Source: Rapana venosa
Lineage: Eukaryota; Mollusca; Gastropoda; Neogastropoda; Muricidae
Reading direction: 5' to 3'
Assembly: GCA_028751875.1 (NCBI GenBank)
Contig: CM054145.1
Coordinates: forward strand, 2,460,476 to 2,524,475
Length of the DNA: 64,000 bases
In this document: positions 1 through 10,159 of the stretch, one piece after another
How positions within the stretch are numbered: position 1 is the first letter of the stretch
Layout: each line of letters opens with the position of its first letter
Translations under genes and position numbers: made by a program
The notes under the pieces: generated by a model
The model's database searches: none
The model's input: the letters and a program-made list of their open reading frames with translations, nothing else
Told to the model about the DNA's origin: nothing

Positions 1-110
1 ATGTGCTGCTAGCTGAATCAGTCTCCTTTCAAATGCGTTGTTTCCCTTCATCAGTTACTATGGGAGTATGCTTTTGGATTTTATTTTTACATCAATTTTA
101 TTTTATTTTA

Positions 111-331
111 TACCACTTTAAGTCATGAGATTTCTCTGCGTGAAATTCGGGCTGCTCTCCCCGGGAAGAGCGTGTCGCCTCAAGAGCAGCGCCACCCATT
201 TTTTTTCTTTTGGTCTGCAACTGTAATTTGTTTCCCTATCAGAGTGGCTTTTTCCTAAGAATTTTGCCAGGGACAACTCTCTTGTTGCCATGGGTTCTTT
301 TACATGCGCTGAAAATTTTGTGTAACACATG

Positions 332-362
<31 letters not shown>

Positions 363-500
363 TAGCGCCCAGACCACCACTCATGGTCTAATGGATGGGG
401 GAAAAGTTTCGAGCCCAAACGGGATACGAACCACCACACACTTCCGATCCAGACTTTTCACATTCTAGACAGGCACGTTACCTATAGATCACTGATCCAC
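111..500 (-). mobile_element. tRNA-derived SINE, family A, copy 1
   Basis: Read on the minus strand, this begins with a tRNA-like head (box A and box B-like segments near 430-490). It continues through a body that ends in AAGTGGTATAAAATAAAA at the left edge. The same body occurs at 10617-11030 (plus) and 54499-54896 (minus), including the shared blocks 'GAGACGATAAACCGAGGTCC' and 'TTGTCCCTGGCAAAATTC'. Three diverged copies of similar length and end points identify a SINE. The name of the family was not determined. Confidence 0.85.
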
Positions 501-962
501 TTGTGAGTCAACGAGTTTTCACGATGAAAATGGTGACAAAAAAGTACGTACTGAAAAGAGGAAGTATTGGCAAATTTTACTTCAAAGGATTCCTAAGCCT
601 GACAAAACACTGTATGTGAAATCAATGTGATTCTTTTGTGTGGATTAGCTGATGGATGCTTATACCTTGTTGAGATAAAGCCTGTGTGAGTGTACGTCAA
701 AAAGTTTGCGAGTAAAACACAACACAAAAAAGATACATCTACGGACAAATATCTTTGTAAATCCTAAAAGTACTAAAAATAAACTTTACTTTGATATACA
801 ATGTGTTTGGTGTTATCAATCTGAGAATGATAAATGATTTTTTTTTTAATATGGACAAAATAGTGTATCATAGTTTTGTTGAGATATAAAATATACTACA
901 ACTCCATCAAGTTAACAGGAGAAACGACTTTCAGCCTGCACAATATCTGGAATAGTCAGTAG
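501..962. other. AT-rich intergenic or intronic stretch, nothing recognised
   Basis: No open frame, RNA gene or repeat shared with the rest of the window was recognised here. It contains short A- and T-runs only. Confidence 0.6.
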
Positions 963-972
963 ATGTTCTCAC

Positions 973-1162
973 CTGAACATCCTCCCGTAGTGAAGACCAT
1001 GTCTACCTGGCTCTATGTCCTGCAGGAGGGCATGCTGATGCAAGCGATGCAGAACCACGGCAGTGTTGAACAGTGGACCAGCTGCTGTGACAGACAGACA
1101 GGGCAGGGTTTCATGGTGGCTGGACTGGACTGTGAACTGTTCTGCTCACATGGTATCTGCTA
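973..1162 (-). other. Possible minus-strand exon (uncertain), Cys-rich reading
   Basis: On the minus strand this block is preceded by CTGTTTTAGCAG, a plausible 3' splice site, and followed by TTCAG|GTGAGA, a good 5' splice site. One frame reads a short cysteine-rich peptide containing CPVC, then HC, then CIAC, before a stop. Another frame is open through to the donor. The similar block at 1660-1812 has the same kind of acceptor (CTGTTTTACCAG) and a similar segment order, so these may be duplicated exons. Neither peptide is recognised. It may be non-coding. Confidence 0.2.
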
Positions 1163-1659
1163 AAACAGACGACAAAAGATTAACACAGGAAAATTCCAAC
1201 ATAAAGATAGATGACAAAATATACAAATGATAAAAATGTATTTTGATAATAAATTAAAACTTTTTAAAAAAAATGATAAAGGCAAAAGTGAGGACCATGG
1301 TGACAGACCATAAACCCGCAATATCTAAAACCTCTTCGCCTCAGTCAGTTCTTCCCCTTTATTTTTTTATAATCGTCGACAACTGATGGGTATTTGTGGA
1401 AAACGTTCCATTAACATTTTTCTATTTAAAAAATACATTATGACATTTGGGTGGTTTTAGATACAGACACGACGTAAAAAACTTTTGGTCTGCAATAGCA
1501 TATTTTTATCAGCCTCCAATATTCAGAAATTGTCAAATTCAGCATACTCACTGCTAAAGAAATTAAATGGCAGACTTTCTGTTTTTTGAAGAGAATCTCT
1601 GGATTTTCAGACTGCATGACATTTGATATAGTTGAAATTTTTACTTTGATGTCCAGCGA

Positions 1660-1812
1660 GGCAGTGCATGTCTTCATTCCACGTCATGCAGGCAGGCAGG
1701 CAGGCAGGCATGACACCATGGCTGTGGCAGCTTTTCCAAGTGGACCTGGCTGACAGGAGGTGAGTGTCTGATGGGGATGGTCTTGACTCTTCATCACCGG
1801 GTACCTGGTAAA
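1660..1812 (-). other. Possible minus-strand exon, diverged relative of the 973-1162 block
   Basis: The minus strand shows CTGTTTTACCAG followed by a frame open for about 60 codons. It includes a short imperfect CAGG-type microsatellite at about 1688-1709. Parts of the sequence, such as GGTCCACT with a Cys/His-rich surround, line up with 973-1162. No family is recognised. An ORF of this length can arise by chance. Confidence 0.18.
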
Positions 1813-1839
1813 ACAGATTATGTACCAAAGATTAAAAAT

Positions 1840-2205
1840 GGGATAAAATAAAAATGGTTACAGAAAAAAAACATTAACAAATTAGTAAAACAAACACTAC
1901 AGTGAGACACACAGTGACAGACCTCATGCCCAAGACATTTCAGACCTCTTAACTCCTGCCAGATATTCCTCTTGATTTTAGAACACCAGTGATCAATGAT
2001 TTTTGTTTAAAAAAAATAATTAAAATAAATAGATAAAATCGCCAAATATTTTAACAAGTATTTCAGTACAAATTTTTTTCTTTTCTTGTGTGTGAATAAA
2101 CTGAGGTGTTACCAATACTGTCAAATCCAGATATCAATGACAAATCAGTGATCAAAAAGACAAAATCTTCAGCTACAGATATGGGATATCAAGTTCTAAT
2201 TATAG
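1840..2205. other. AT-rich stretch, nothing recognised
   Basis: AT-rich sequence lies between the possible exon block and a poly-G tract. No coding or repeat signal was seen. Confidence 0.5.
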
Positions 2206-2216
2206 ATTTTGGGGAG

Positions 2217-2310
2217 TGGGGGGGGGGGGGGGGGTGTTAAACTGCCACACCAAAAATTTGCCATTCTACTACATGATAGTCCTCATTCTGCCCCCCCCCC
2301 CCCCCCCCCT
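2217..2310. repeat. Paired poly-G and poly-C tracts
   Basis: A run of about 17 G at about 2218 is followed 55 bp later by a run of about 19 C at about 2291. The tracts are complementary and could pair. They belong to a window-wide set of long G/C homopolymers. Confidence 0.9.
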
Positions 2311-2427
2311 CCCCCGACACGCACCATTTCAAGAGAAAGCCCAGTTAACTTTTTCCTAGATAGAGCTAACCATCAAAATCTGTTACCTTGTATGACACCA
2401 ACTCAACTTTAAATCCTATGTACTTAC

Positions 2428-3365
2428 GTATGCAGGGTCTTGATCAGAGTTCTCCTGATGACAGCAACGATGCTGAAGTAGAGTTTGACAGACGATGCTG
2501 AAGTAGAGTTTGACAGACGATGCTGAAGTAGAGTTTGACAGACGATGCTGAAGCAGAGTTTGACAGACGATGCTGAAGCAGAGTTTGACAGACGATGCTG
2601 AAGGCGAGTTTGACAGACGATGCTGAAGTAGAGTTTGACAGACGATGCTGAAGGCGAGTTTGACAGACGATGCTGAAGTAGAGTTTGACAGACGATGCTG
2701 AAGGCGAGTTTGACAGACGATGCTGAAGTAGAGTTTGACAGACGATGCTGAAGCAGAGTTTGACAGACGATGCTGAAGTCGAGTTTGACAGACGATGCTG
2801 AAGGCGAGTTTGACAGACGATGCTGAAGTAGAGTTTGACAGACGATGCTGAAGCAGAGTTTGACAGACGATGCTGAAGTCGAGTTTGACAGACGATGCTG
2901 AGGTAGAGTTTCATATGCAGGGTTTTCTTGGGGTTCTCCAGATGACTGCAATGATGCTGAGGTAGAGTTGCATATGCAGGGTTTTCTTTGGGTTCATCCA
3001 ATGAAAGCAGTGATGCCGAGGTAGACTTTCATATGCAGGGTTTTCTTCTGAGTTCTGCTGATAACTGATGCTGAGTATGTTGCATATACAGGGTTTTCTT
3101 TGGGTTCATCCGATGAAAGCAGTGATGCTGAGGTAGACTTTCATATGGAGAGTTTTCTTGGAGTTCTTCTGATGATGGCACCAATGCCGAGGTGCAGTTT
3201 CATGTGCAGAGTTGTGATCAAGTTCTCTTGATGATGGCAACAATGCTGTGGTTCAGTCACACAACCAGGTTTGATTGATGTTTTTTTTTTCCTTTTTTAT
3301 AGACCAAGTTCCCCAGAGGATGCCAACAATGCTACTGTCCCATTCCACCAAATGTCGGTATGATC
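2428..3365. repeat. Nested minisatellite: 59-bp outer unit with an internal 25-bp array
   Basis: The outer unit is about 59 bp, built around GATGCTGAGGTAGAGTTT then CATATGCAGGGTTTTCTT. It recurs from about 2895 to about 3260, with one more diverged unit near 3305-3360. A similar half-unit opens the array at 2430. Between them, a 25-bp unit (GATGCTGAAG, two variable bases, GAGTTTGACAGAC) is repeated 17 times without any indel, at exact 25-bp steps from 2469 to 2893. The two variable bases are TA, CA, GC or TC. Neither 59 nor 25 is divisible by three, so the long minus-strand frames here simply cycle through three phases. I do not call them genes. Confidence 0.95.
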
Positions 3366-3439
3366 CACATGGTGACTTTATCGCCCCATGAAAACTCCCA
3401 TGGAATAAAGACAGGAAGGAGGGATCAGGAAACTTGTAT

Positions 3440-3535
3440 GTGGCCGGATAGCCGAGTGGTTCGGACCGAGTGTAGCTGGTGTCTGTCGAGGATGAGACAC
3501 TGAGACCTGACAGAGAGAGGCAGGAAACTTAAAAC
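3440..3535 (+). mobile_element. tRNA-like SINE head fragment
   Basis: GCCGGATAGCCGAGTGGTT resembles the 5' part and box A of a tRNA. No clear box B or body follows, so this is a partial, decayed copy at best. Confidence 0.35.
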
Positions 3536-3639
3536 ATGTGCGCAGGGTGGCGGAGTCGCAATCCATGCAAAATGAGTCAATGCCTTTGAAGGTGGCGTTT
3601 TCTCAACACCAACATCACTGTCACCATGACTGCTCAACT

Positions 3640-3960
3640 TTGATCCTCTGGCTTTTTATCTACTTTTTTGGGTTAAGTCTATTTTTTTATATCTATGGGT
3701 TTTTTTTAATATCTATTTTTTAAATATCTATTTTGTTTTAATTCACTATTCCTAATTTTCTATAAACTGTTTAGATTTAAGTCTACTTTTTAAAATTTTA
3801 TTTTATTTCACTATTCCTGGTTTTGGTTGCATCATCTATTTTATTTTATTTCTTTATATTTTGTTAATGTCATTTTAAGACTTTTCCATTCTCTTAATTT
3901 TACATTCTATGCTATTTTGGTTATTTCTATCTTTTTAAGTCAGAGGTGTTGATGCAATCT
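3640..3960. other. T-rich low-complexity stretch
   Basis: Very T-rich sequence with repeated TTTTAT and CTATTTT words. No gene signal was seen. Confidence 0.7.
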
Positions 3961-4209
3961 GAAATGTGGTGCACAGTGATTGAAGGCAACGGACATAGTC
4001 AAACGGTCAGCAAATCTAAAACGCAACTTGTGGGGCAACGTTTCATCGGATACAGACGCAAAGATACAGGGTAACCCGAGTCACTTCCCTTTAAGAGCAA
4101 TGCAAACACGTCCTCATAGGCTGTTTTTTTCAAACATGCCCAAGAGCTGTGTGAGGCTGCATGGCCGGTGCCTTTGCATCTCTGCCTCTTTATATATTCA
4201 ACTTTTTGG

Positions 4210-4485
4210 CCCCTGAAGGGTCAAAAACGCAAACGCAAACTGAAGAGGTTACGAACACATCACATGAAAATCTGGACTGGCTGGCTGTATTACAGGGACC
4301 AGTATGAGGAGGGAGACAGAAGAGGCAGACAGAGAAACAATGGGAAGATATCAGAAGAGTGGAAGACTGGCCTTGAGTGGAACGACTTACTACGGAAAGC
4401 TGAGAAGCAGAGGAGGGCTGGTTGCAAAAATCTTCAAGGGTGCCCCAAAGGGCTACTAGACTTTTGGATAGATGAAGGGAAAGGT
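4210..4485 (+). mobile_element. Non-LTR retrotransposon 3' coding end (fragment 1)
   Basis: The open frame from 4168 contains a region with the pattern GDRRGRQR, then TGLEWNDLLRKAE, then GCKNLQG. This is the basic and WNDTLRKAE-type C-terminus of the endonuclease/reverse-transcriptase protein seen again at 9776-9976 and 17782-18110. Only the terminal part survives, with no RT catalytic core. From memory this protein type is RTE-like; the clade assignment is tentative. Confidence 0.75.
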
Positions 4486-5079
4486 GATGCGTTTCAAGAA
4501 TACATGGAGAGTTGAGGTTCCATTTTGCTGCAAAAGTGTCAAACGTTTCGTCAGTGCTGCAGTTTGGTCTTTGAAGACCTGGAAAACCTGCGCTGTCTTC
4601 ATCAGTCACGATGACTGGCACTGGGACAGTGTAACATCCCCATTCTCAAGGCCACAGCACATGCCGGCCTGTGCTTCGGATCGCAAGCGCTAAGCCATTC
4701 AGGGCTTTGCTACGCGTTTCCTTTGTCCCCCTCCATTCCCTACCCTCTACCCAGGGGCCTAACAGAGCAATACAGCCACATGTGGATACATACTTTGGTT
4801 CAGAGGTCTGGTACCCTAGCAGTGGCATCCACCTGGAGTCCTTGACAAGTTCTATTAAGGCTGCTGGGAATTTTTTTGAAGACTGTTTTTTTTGTTTTTT
4901 TACCCTTCCGTTCCTGAACTAGAGCTCCGATATTCACCTGTGGCAAGTTTGGCAAATGTGACTGCTTCCCTGCCCCTTCCCTTCTCCAACCACCGTTTAG
5001 GTAGCCACATTCTGGCTTCAGGGATGATGATGATGGCTGGTTCCTGGCATGCGATGATCGTGGAAGAAAGGAGATGGTT

Positions 5080-5244
5080 TCAGTTTCTACAAGCCCTCAA
5101 GTGACTAAAGAGGCTGATGCATGAGGAGCACGCTGTGCTGTATCCTGGGTGGATGAAGGAAGGAACTGGAACTGTTGGTTGGTCCTTTGGTCCCTGTTTC
5201 CACTTCTTATGCTTCTCTTTCTGCTGTTTACACTGGGCATTTTT
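5080..5244 (-). CDS. Candidate terminal exon of a small spliced gene, unknown function
   Basis: On the minus strand a textbook 3' splice site (TTTTGTTTATTTCAG) is followed by 55 codons ending in a stop. The N-terminal half is Lys/Gln-rich (KQQKEKHKKWKQ). The end has a CSSC...H...C spacing (ACSSCISLFSHLRAC) that could be a small zinc-binding knuckle. It joins in phase 0 with the candidate exon at 6720-6873, whose 5' splice site is CAGGAG|GTAAGG. Similar Cys/His tails also occur at the C-termini of some non-LTR retrotransposon proteins, so transposon origin is a real alternative. There is no family match from memory. Confidence 0.33.
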   Translation of the reverse strand, partial: KNAQCKQQKEKHKKWKQGPKDQPTVPVPSFIHPGYSTACSSCISLFSHLRACRN

Positions 5245-5249
5245 CTGAA

Positions 5250-5478
5250 ATAAACAAAAGAAAAGACAAAACCGTGTAATAGGCATGTAACACTCTCAGA
5301 TAGGAAGGCGGGAAGAGGAGACAAAGTATATGCAAATATGTCCCTGTTTCTGAGAGAGCGAGTGTGTCACTGTGTGTGTGTGTGTATATGTGTGTGTGCG
5401 TTTTAACCTTTTACCTATTCTTTCATTTTGTGCATAATGGAATAAGAACCCATGTGCTTTTTTACATCAAGTCTCCGT
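5250..5478. repeat. GT microsatellite and spacer
   Basis: A (GT)n tract at about 5366-5400 is flanked by unassigned sequence. It abuts the 3' side of a family B SINE. Confidence 0.8.
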
Positions 5479-5746
5479 GTGCATGCAGTTTTGTAAATTT
5501 TATCACCTGTTCAAACTAGCGCACAATGGCCTTCTCCTCAGAAAAGCAGAACAGGTTTGACCTGTGTACACGATGTTCTGCGTGCATTTGTGCATGGGAC
5601 CTCAGTTTATAGTCTGATGTGTGGGAATAGTGGAGTTGGCACAGATGTTAATTCCAGGGGGAAAAATCCCCTTGAATGAGATTCAAGCCCGAGTCAGCAG
5701 ATCACAAGTGCTATGCGCCAACACTCTGACCACTAGGCTTTCCCAT
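5479..5746 (-). mobile_element. tRNA-derived SINE, family B, copy 1
   Basis: The minus strand reads a tRNA-like head (GCCTAGTGGTCAGAGTG, then GGGCTTGAATC) followed by a body. Shared body words are GGAGTTGGCACAGATGTTA, ACGCAGAACATCGTG and GCCATTGTGCG. Related copies are at 11810-12040, 49390-49545, 52081-52370, 52540-52800 and 52985-53280, all on the minus strand. Confidence 0.85.
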
Positions 5747-5793
5747 TTGTGTGTGTGTGTGTGTGTGTGTGTGTTGTGTGTGTATACTTTCAT

Positions 5794-6375
5794 GTAAGGT
5801 GAACATCCTTACTTCTGATATCTAAACATTTAGTAAGAAATAATCCAACTTTAAACATCAAACTAGGTTTAGTGTTCATACAAAGAAGCTGCACTTTCAG
5901 ATTTGATGGAAATCTGTAATAATACAAAGGAATACATTTTCTTCGCAATACAGCATATTTTGGACATACAAGTAAAAAGTGACAAACATCTTCAATTTGT
6001 TGGCCATCACACTGAGAGCAGAATGGATCAGTAATCGGTTTGCCATAACGTGAAATTCCGTTTAAAGGTAATCTGTTTGACCTCAGTAAACTATACCTCT
6101 ACGGTATTCTAAAGATTCTACTTCACATACATAATTTGCTCTACAAATAATCGGGTGATAATCTAAGTAGTCAGGGTATGCTGATAGAGAGTCATGCCAT
6201 TTTTGTTGGTACACATCTTGTATTCGTATTTGGAATTCTTTCATGAAGGATGAGGAATTACCACAATTTTGCATTGTCCAAACATAACCAAATCCGTGGG
6301 TGCATAAAATCTTTCTAACATGTGTTACCCAATTTATTCTCCCTGCTTCATCCTGTCTACACAACATATTGTAGC
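5794..6375 (-). mobile_element. Non-LTR retrotransposon C-terminal zinc-knuckle region (fragment 2)
   Basis: The minus strand reads NWVTHVRKILCTHGFGYVW, then after a one-base frame break LRSNRLPLNGISRYG. A CSQC...CHFLLVC knuckle follows, then a stop just before the GT repeat at 5751. The order matches the region downstream of the RT domain in non-LTR elements, and the same knuckle region appears at 58364-58690. The frameshift near 6083 shows it is dead. The RT core is absent. Confidence 0.8.
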
Positions 6376-6389
6376 ATTGTGTATGCGTG

Positions 6390-6480
6390 TGTGTGTGTGA
6401 AGAGACAGACACACAGACAGACACAAAGACACACAGAGAGACAGGAAGATAGACACAGAGAGAAAGACAAGAGGCAGAGA
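6390..6480. repeat. GT / AGAC microsatellite
   Basis: A (TG)n tract is followed by imperfect AGACAC/AGAG repeats. Confidence 0.85.
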
Positions 6481-6719
6481 GAGAATGCAAGAAAATGAAA
6501 CTGACGTTTTAAGATTCAAGATCTTAGTTTGTGACCCTATTTGGGCACAGAGGATTTCACGAAGCAACATCAACTAACAATTATTATGACAAAAGAACAC
6601 CTTAAACAAAAGATAAGTCGGGAATATTGCAGTCAAACTTTTAAACAAGTTCATTTAACTTGCATTTTGACCTGTGTGAGCCATTCAAGTTTAGGAATCC
6701 CAAACAATTGTATCCTTAC

Positions 6720-6873
6720 CTCCTGATTTTCCTGTCTAAAAATCATAGCCTTTACCTCTTGAATTGACTTCTTCAGGAGTTCACCAGTGCAGTGATGTTG
6801 CAGGCAGTGTGTTGTGGGCAACAGTGGGGTGGCACCCATCCCTCTCCAGCTTGCAGGGTCACTTCTTGGTCTC
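6720..6873 (-). CDS. Candidate internal exon of a small spliced gene
   Basis: The minus-strand interval is bounded by TGTGACAG| and |GTAAGGATAC. It is 154 nt long. Entered with two bases from the exon at 8750-8811, it is open throughout and ends in phase 0. Its peptide has an alkaline stretch, a His/Cys-rich segment (THCLQHHC) and a Lys/Glu-rich tail (ELLKKSIQEVKA). It joins in frame to 5080-5244. No known domain is seen. A second frame, also compatible with splicing from 8750, runs 32 codons before a stop, so the reading frame is not certain. Confidence 0.3.
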
Positions 6874-7067
6874 CTGTCACATCATGAGAAATACATTAGC
6901 TGGGGTGTGATAGTTCTGGTCTCTCTGATGATAAACCATGACAGAACATACTAACTGAATCAATATCGTACAATGAAATAATAAACCCAAACGACCGCTG
7001 AATTTAAATTACTACAAATTTGTTACTACCATTTCCTTTCATACCCACGTGACTTCACCTTTCTCCA

Positions 7068-8338
7068 CCCACTGTAATGCTGACCAGCACATGGTTAATG
7101 AGATGAAGTGCATACATTTTGAAATTATACTGGGGCCATTCCGCATTGAGCCGTATTTTTAGTAATGAAGTTTTTTTTTACCGAGATCTTTTTATGTTTT
7201 ATGAAGTCCCGTAACTCTTTATCTTTTATTTCAAAGTAAAACTGCCAGTCAGGCCTTGCCAGCACACCATATACCCATCATGCGTTGGCCATCGAGCCGG
7301 TTGCCTGTTTAGTTGCACACCATTGTGATACTTTTTAAAATTGTTGGAGACAAACCCATTCTTTGTCTAATGTGTTGAAATAGTGTCTTTGAACGGTTTA
7401 CTGAACCAAGGCGCGCAACGGTCACCATCCAAGTGGTAACACGCTCGACGCTGCTTAACTTGGCTGGGGGAAAGCGAGTGCTCCGACCACTGAGCTATCC
7501 CGTCCCCATCCGTTAGGGATACATCTGAATAATAACCCAATACTTAAACAGTCTCACAATAAAAAGGGGAAATAACCCTTTTCAAAACAGCTACCCCCAA
7601 CACCCCCCCCCCCCCCCCCCCCCCCCAAGCAAGCAATAAAAGAAAACCCTAAAAATACCTGTAATGGGAAAGTGCATACATTTTGAAATAACTGGGGCAC
7701 TGTTAATGATGAGCCTTTTTTTAATGGATTTTTTTTTTACTGAGATCATTTTTGTGGTTTTACTGACAAGCTCCCATAACATCCTTTCATCTTTTATTTC
7801 AAAGTAAAAACATGCCAGTCACGGCCTATGGCACAGACAACACCATATACCCATCATGCAGTTGGCCACTGGGAAGACCAGGTTGCCATGTTTAGTTGCA
7901 CAGCCATTGTGATATATTTTTTTTAATAATTGTTAGAACAAACCCAAGTTCTTTGGCTCTTAATATGTGTTAATATTTAACTGTGTCATCATTTGATACA
8001 ACTGCATTAGAACTATAAAAATGTACAACCAATTTTCTGTATAATTCACCTCACTGTAACATGCTGACCAGCACTGGTAATGAGAGAAGCATACATTTTG
8101 AAATAAAATAACTGGGGCACTGTTAATGATGAGCCTTTAAAAAAATTGATGAATTTTTGTTTACCGAGATCATTTTTGTGGTTTTACTGACAAGCTCCCA
8201 TAACATCCTTTCATCTTTTATTTCAAAGTAAAAACATGCCAGTCACGGCCTATGGCACAGACGACAGGATATACCCATCATGCAGTTGGCCACTGGGAAG
8301 ACCAGGTGTGCCATGTTTAGTGGCACAGCCATTGTGAT

Positions 8339-8375
<37 letters not shown>

Positions 8376-8430
8376 AAACAAAAACAAAAAAACCCCAAGT
8401 TCTTTGGCTCTTAAGATGCGTTAATATTTG
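7068..8430. repeat. Tandem triplicate of a segment of roughly 320 bp
   Basis: Three direct copies share GCATACATTTTGAAAT, ATCTTTTATTTCAAAGTAAA and ATATACCCATCATGC. The first word occurs at about 7110, 7674 and 8089. The second and third copies are closer to each other than to the first. The first-to-second interval is lengthened by a SINE (7404-7506) and a 24-base poly-C tract (about 7603-7626). The third copy ends in an (AT)n run at about 8338-8372. No coding capacity was seen. Confidence 0.9.
7404..7506 (-). mobile_element. Truncated tRNA/5S chimeric SINE
   Basis: The minus strand starts with a tRNA-like head (GACGGGATAGCTCAGTGGTC). It then passes into sequence closely resembling the internal promoter of 5S rRNA (AAGTTAAGCAGCGTCGAG, then CTTGGATGG-TGACCG). 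It matches the longer plus-strand copy at 30736-31026 over about 100 bp and then diverges, so it is 3'-truncated. Confidence 0.85.
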
Positions 8431-8439
8431 TTTCATGGT

Positions 8440-8690
8440 TTGATACAACTGGTTTTTAGTCTTTTTCTCCTGTATTCAGGTCTAGCATGTTAAAACTGTA
8501 ATGGAAAAGTTAATCAATCATCCCGGCCAACAACAACAAAAAAGTTTACATTTATTTTATAAACCACCTTCCAAATTATGGTAATAGACCAGTACCTGCA
8601 AAGTTTTGCTGATGACACCAAGCTTTATAACTAACTTTCAGAAAGCAGCACTGTCTACTCTCACTGCAAGTGTGACAAGTTGGCTAGTCA
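8440..8690. other. Unassigned spacer
   Basis: Sequence between the triplicated repeat and the candidate first exon. No feature was recognised. Confidence 0.5.
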
Positions 8691-8749
8691 GGCAAGTGCA
8701 TAATAAAATACAAAGTTTACAATTTGTATGCGTTCAAAAAGAACCTTAC

Positions 8750-8960
8750 CTAACGGAGACCGCCAGCTCGGGACAGCATTGACACATCTCCGGAAAGTGA
8801 ACAGCAAACATCTATTTACCTTACAGCTTCTTCCTCCCCAGAAAACCAATTGAACTGAGTTCACCATCCCTGCACGTGCTAAGGAAAGGTAGATCTGCAC
8901 GTATGTCTCAAATTTCCGGCAGAACAATTTTGACCATCAGCGACAAGTGCTGACGTCTGC
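8750..8960 (-). CDS. Candidate first exon (5' UTR plus start) of a small spliced gene
   Basis: The minus strand carries a canonical 5' splice site (CCGTTAG|GTAAGG). Upstream of it lies a CpG-containing segment with a CRE-like TGACGT near 8951, as expected near a promoter. A start codon at 8809-8811, or one nine codons later at 8785-8787, opens a frame ending two bases into a codon. This is compatible with 6720-6873. Together 8811-8750, 6873-6720 and 5244-5080 give about 126 residues. Start contexts are not strong, and upstream ATGs exist in the exon. The gene is a prediction from splice signals and phase only. Confidence 0.28.
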
Positions 8961-9439
8961 CGCGGTTACGACAAAGCTTTGAGTAGGGCAATCACAACTT
9001 CAGTCATGAATAAAAAAATTGAAGGCACTGAACATCTTCTTCACCTTCAGTTTGGTTTTTTGTTGTTTGTTTGTTGTTTTTTGGTGTGTTGTGTTGTTGT
9101 TTTTTGGGGGGACGAACCTTTACACCTACCTTTTTGTGTTCTTTATGGTAATAGTACTCATACATAACATCTCATTCCATTCTCTCAAGACTCTTACTGG
9201 CCCCCACGAACCGTGCAGTATCTTTCCTTTTGGCTACAATTGCCATCTCCTTCCTTTCCCTACCCTTCCCGTTTCGAGCGCTGTTTTTTTCCATCAAATA
9301 TCACAATCAGGGATTTTACCAACCTCCCCTAGACCATAATTAAAGAGCACTTGCTTTAACTAGCAGGGTCCATGCTCCTGATCTTTCAAAGGCTCCTTCT
9401 CTCACCCCCTCTTTCCCTCTTGCTCTCACATACTGACGA

Positions 9440-9980
9440 TTTTGGATACACTAAGGCCAGAAGTAGTATGCAGGACTGCACAGACAATAACAGCTTTGTC
9501 AAAACTAAACACCATCTGGAGAGATAAAAATATCTCACTTATCTCCAAGATCAGACTAATGCGCTCCCTTGTCATATCCATATTTCTGTATGCCTGTGAA
9601 TCATGGACCCTGACTGCAGATTTGGAGAGAAGAGTACAGGCGGTGAAGATGAGATGCTTTCGGAGACTCCTTGGCATCTCCTACAAAGACCACATAAGGA
9701 ACAAAGCGTGCATAACAGAATCCAGCAAACCATTGGACCCTATGAGAACCTTCTAACGATCGTGAAAAAACGTAAATGGTATGGGCATGTCACAAGATCC
9801 AAAAGACTTCAAAGACAGTTTTACAAGGCACTGTCCAGAGAGGAAGAAGAAGAGGCAGACCAAGGAAGAGCTGGGAGGATAACATCAGCGAATGGACAGG
9901 CCTAGAACTCAACAAAACCCTGAGAAAGGCAGAACAGAGAGGAATGGAGGGAACTGGCAGACTACGGGACAGATAGATAG
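9440..9980 (+). mobile_element. Non-LTR retrotransposon RT C-terminal third (fragment 3)
   Basis: The frame reads LNTIWRDKNISLISKIRLM, then LYACESWTLTADLERRVQ, then RRLLGISYKDHIRN. After a frameshift it reads KRKWYGHVTRSKRL, and after another GRPRKSWEDNISEW and LNKTLRKAEQRG. This is the C-terminal part of an RTE/BovB-like endonuclease-RT as I remember it. Two frameshifts within about 540 bp and loss of the catalytic core make it a dead 5'-truncated copy. Confidence 0.88.
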
Positions 9981-10099
9981 ATCATAGAAGGCCATAACAT
10001 AAAAACAAATCTAGCAAACCTAGATCTCTCTTGAATTTGATCCACCCACAACGTAATGGTAAACCAACAGTGTCAAGCATGGAGATAGCTGGTTGGATG

Positions 10100-10150
10100 G
10101 AATGTGTGTGTGTGAGGGGGGGGGGGGGGGGGGGGTGATGAGGAGGGGAG
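10100..10150. repeat. Poly-G tract
   Basis: About 20 consecutive G at 10116-10135, preceded by GT repeats. Confidence 0.9.
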
Positions 10151-10159
10151 GGGGTGTGG

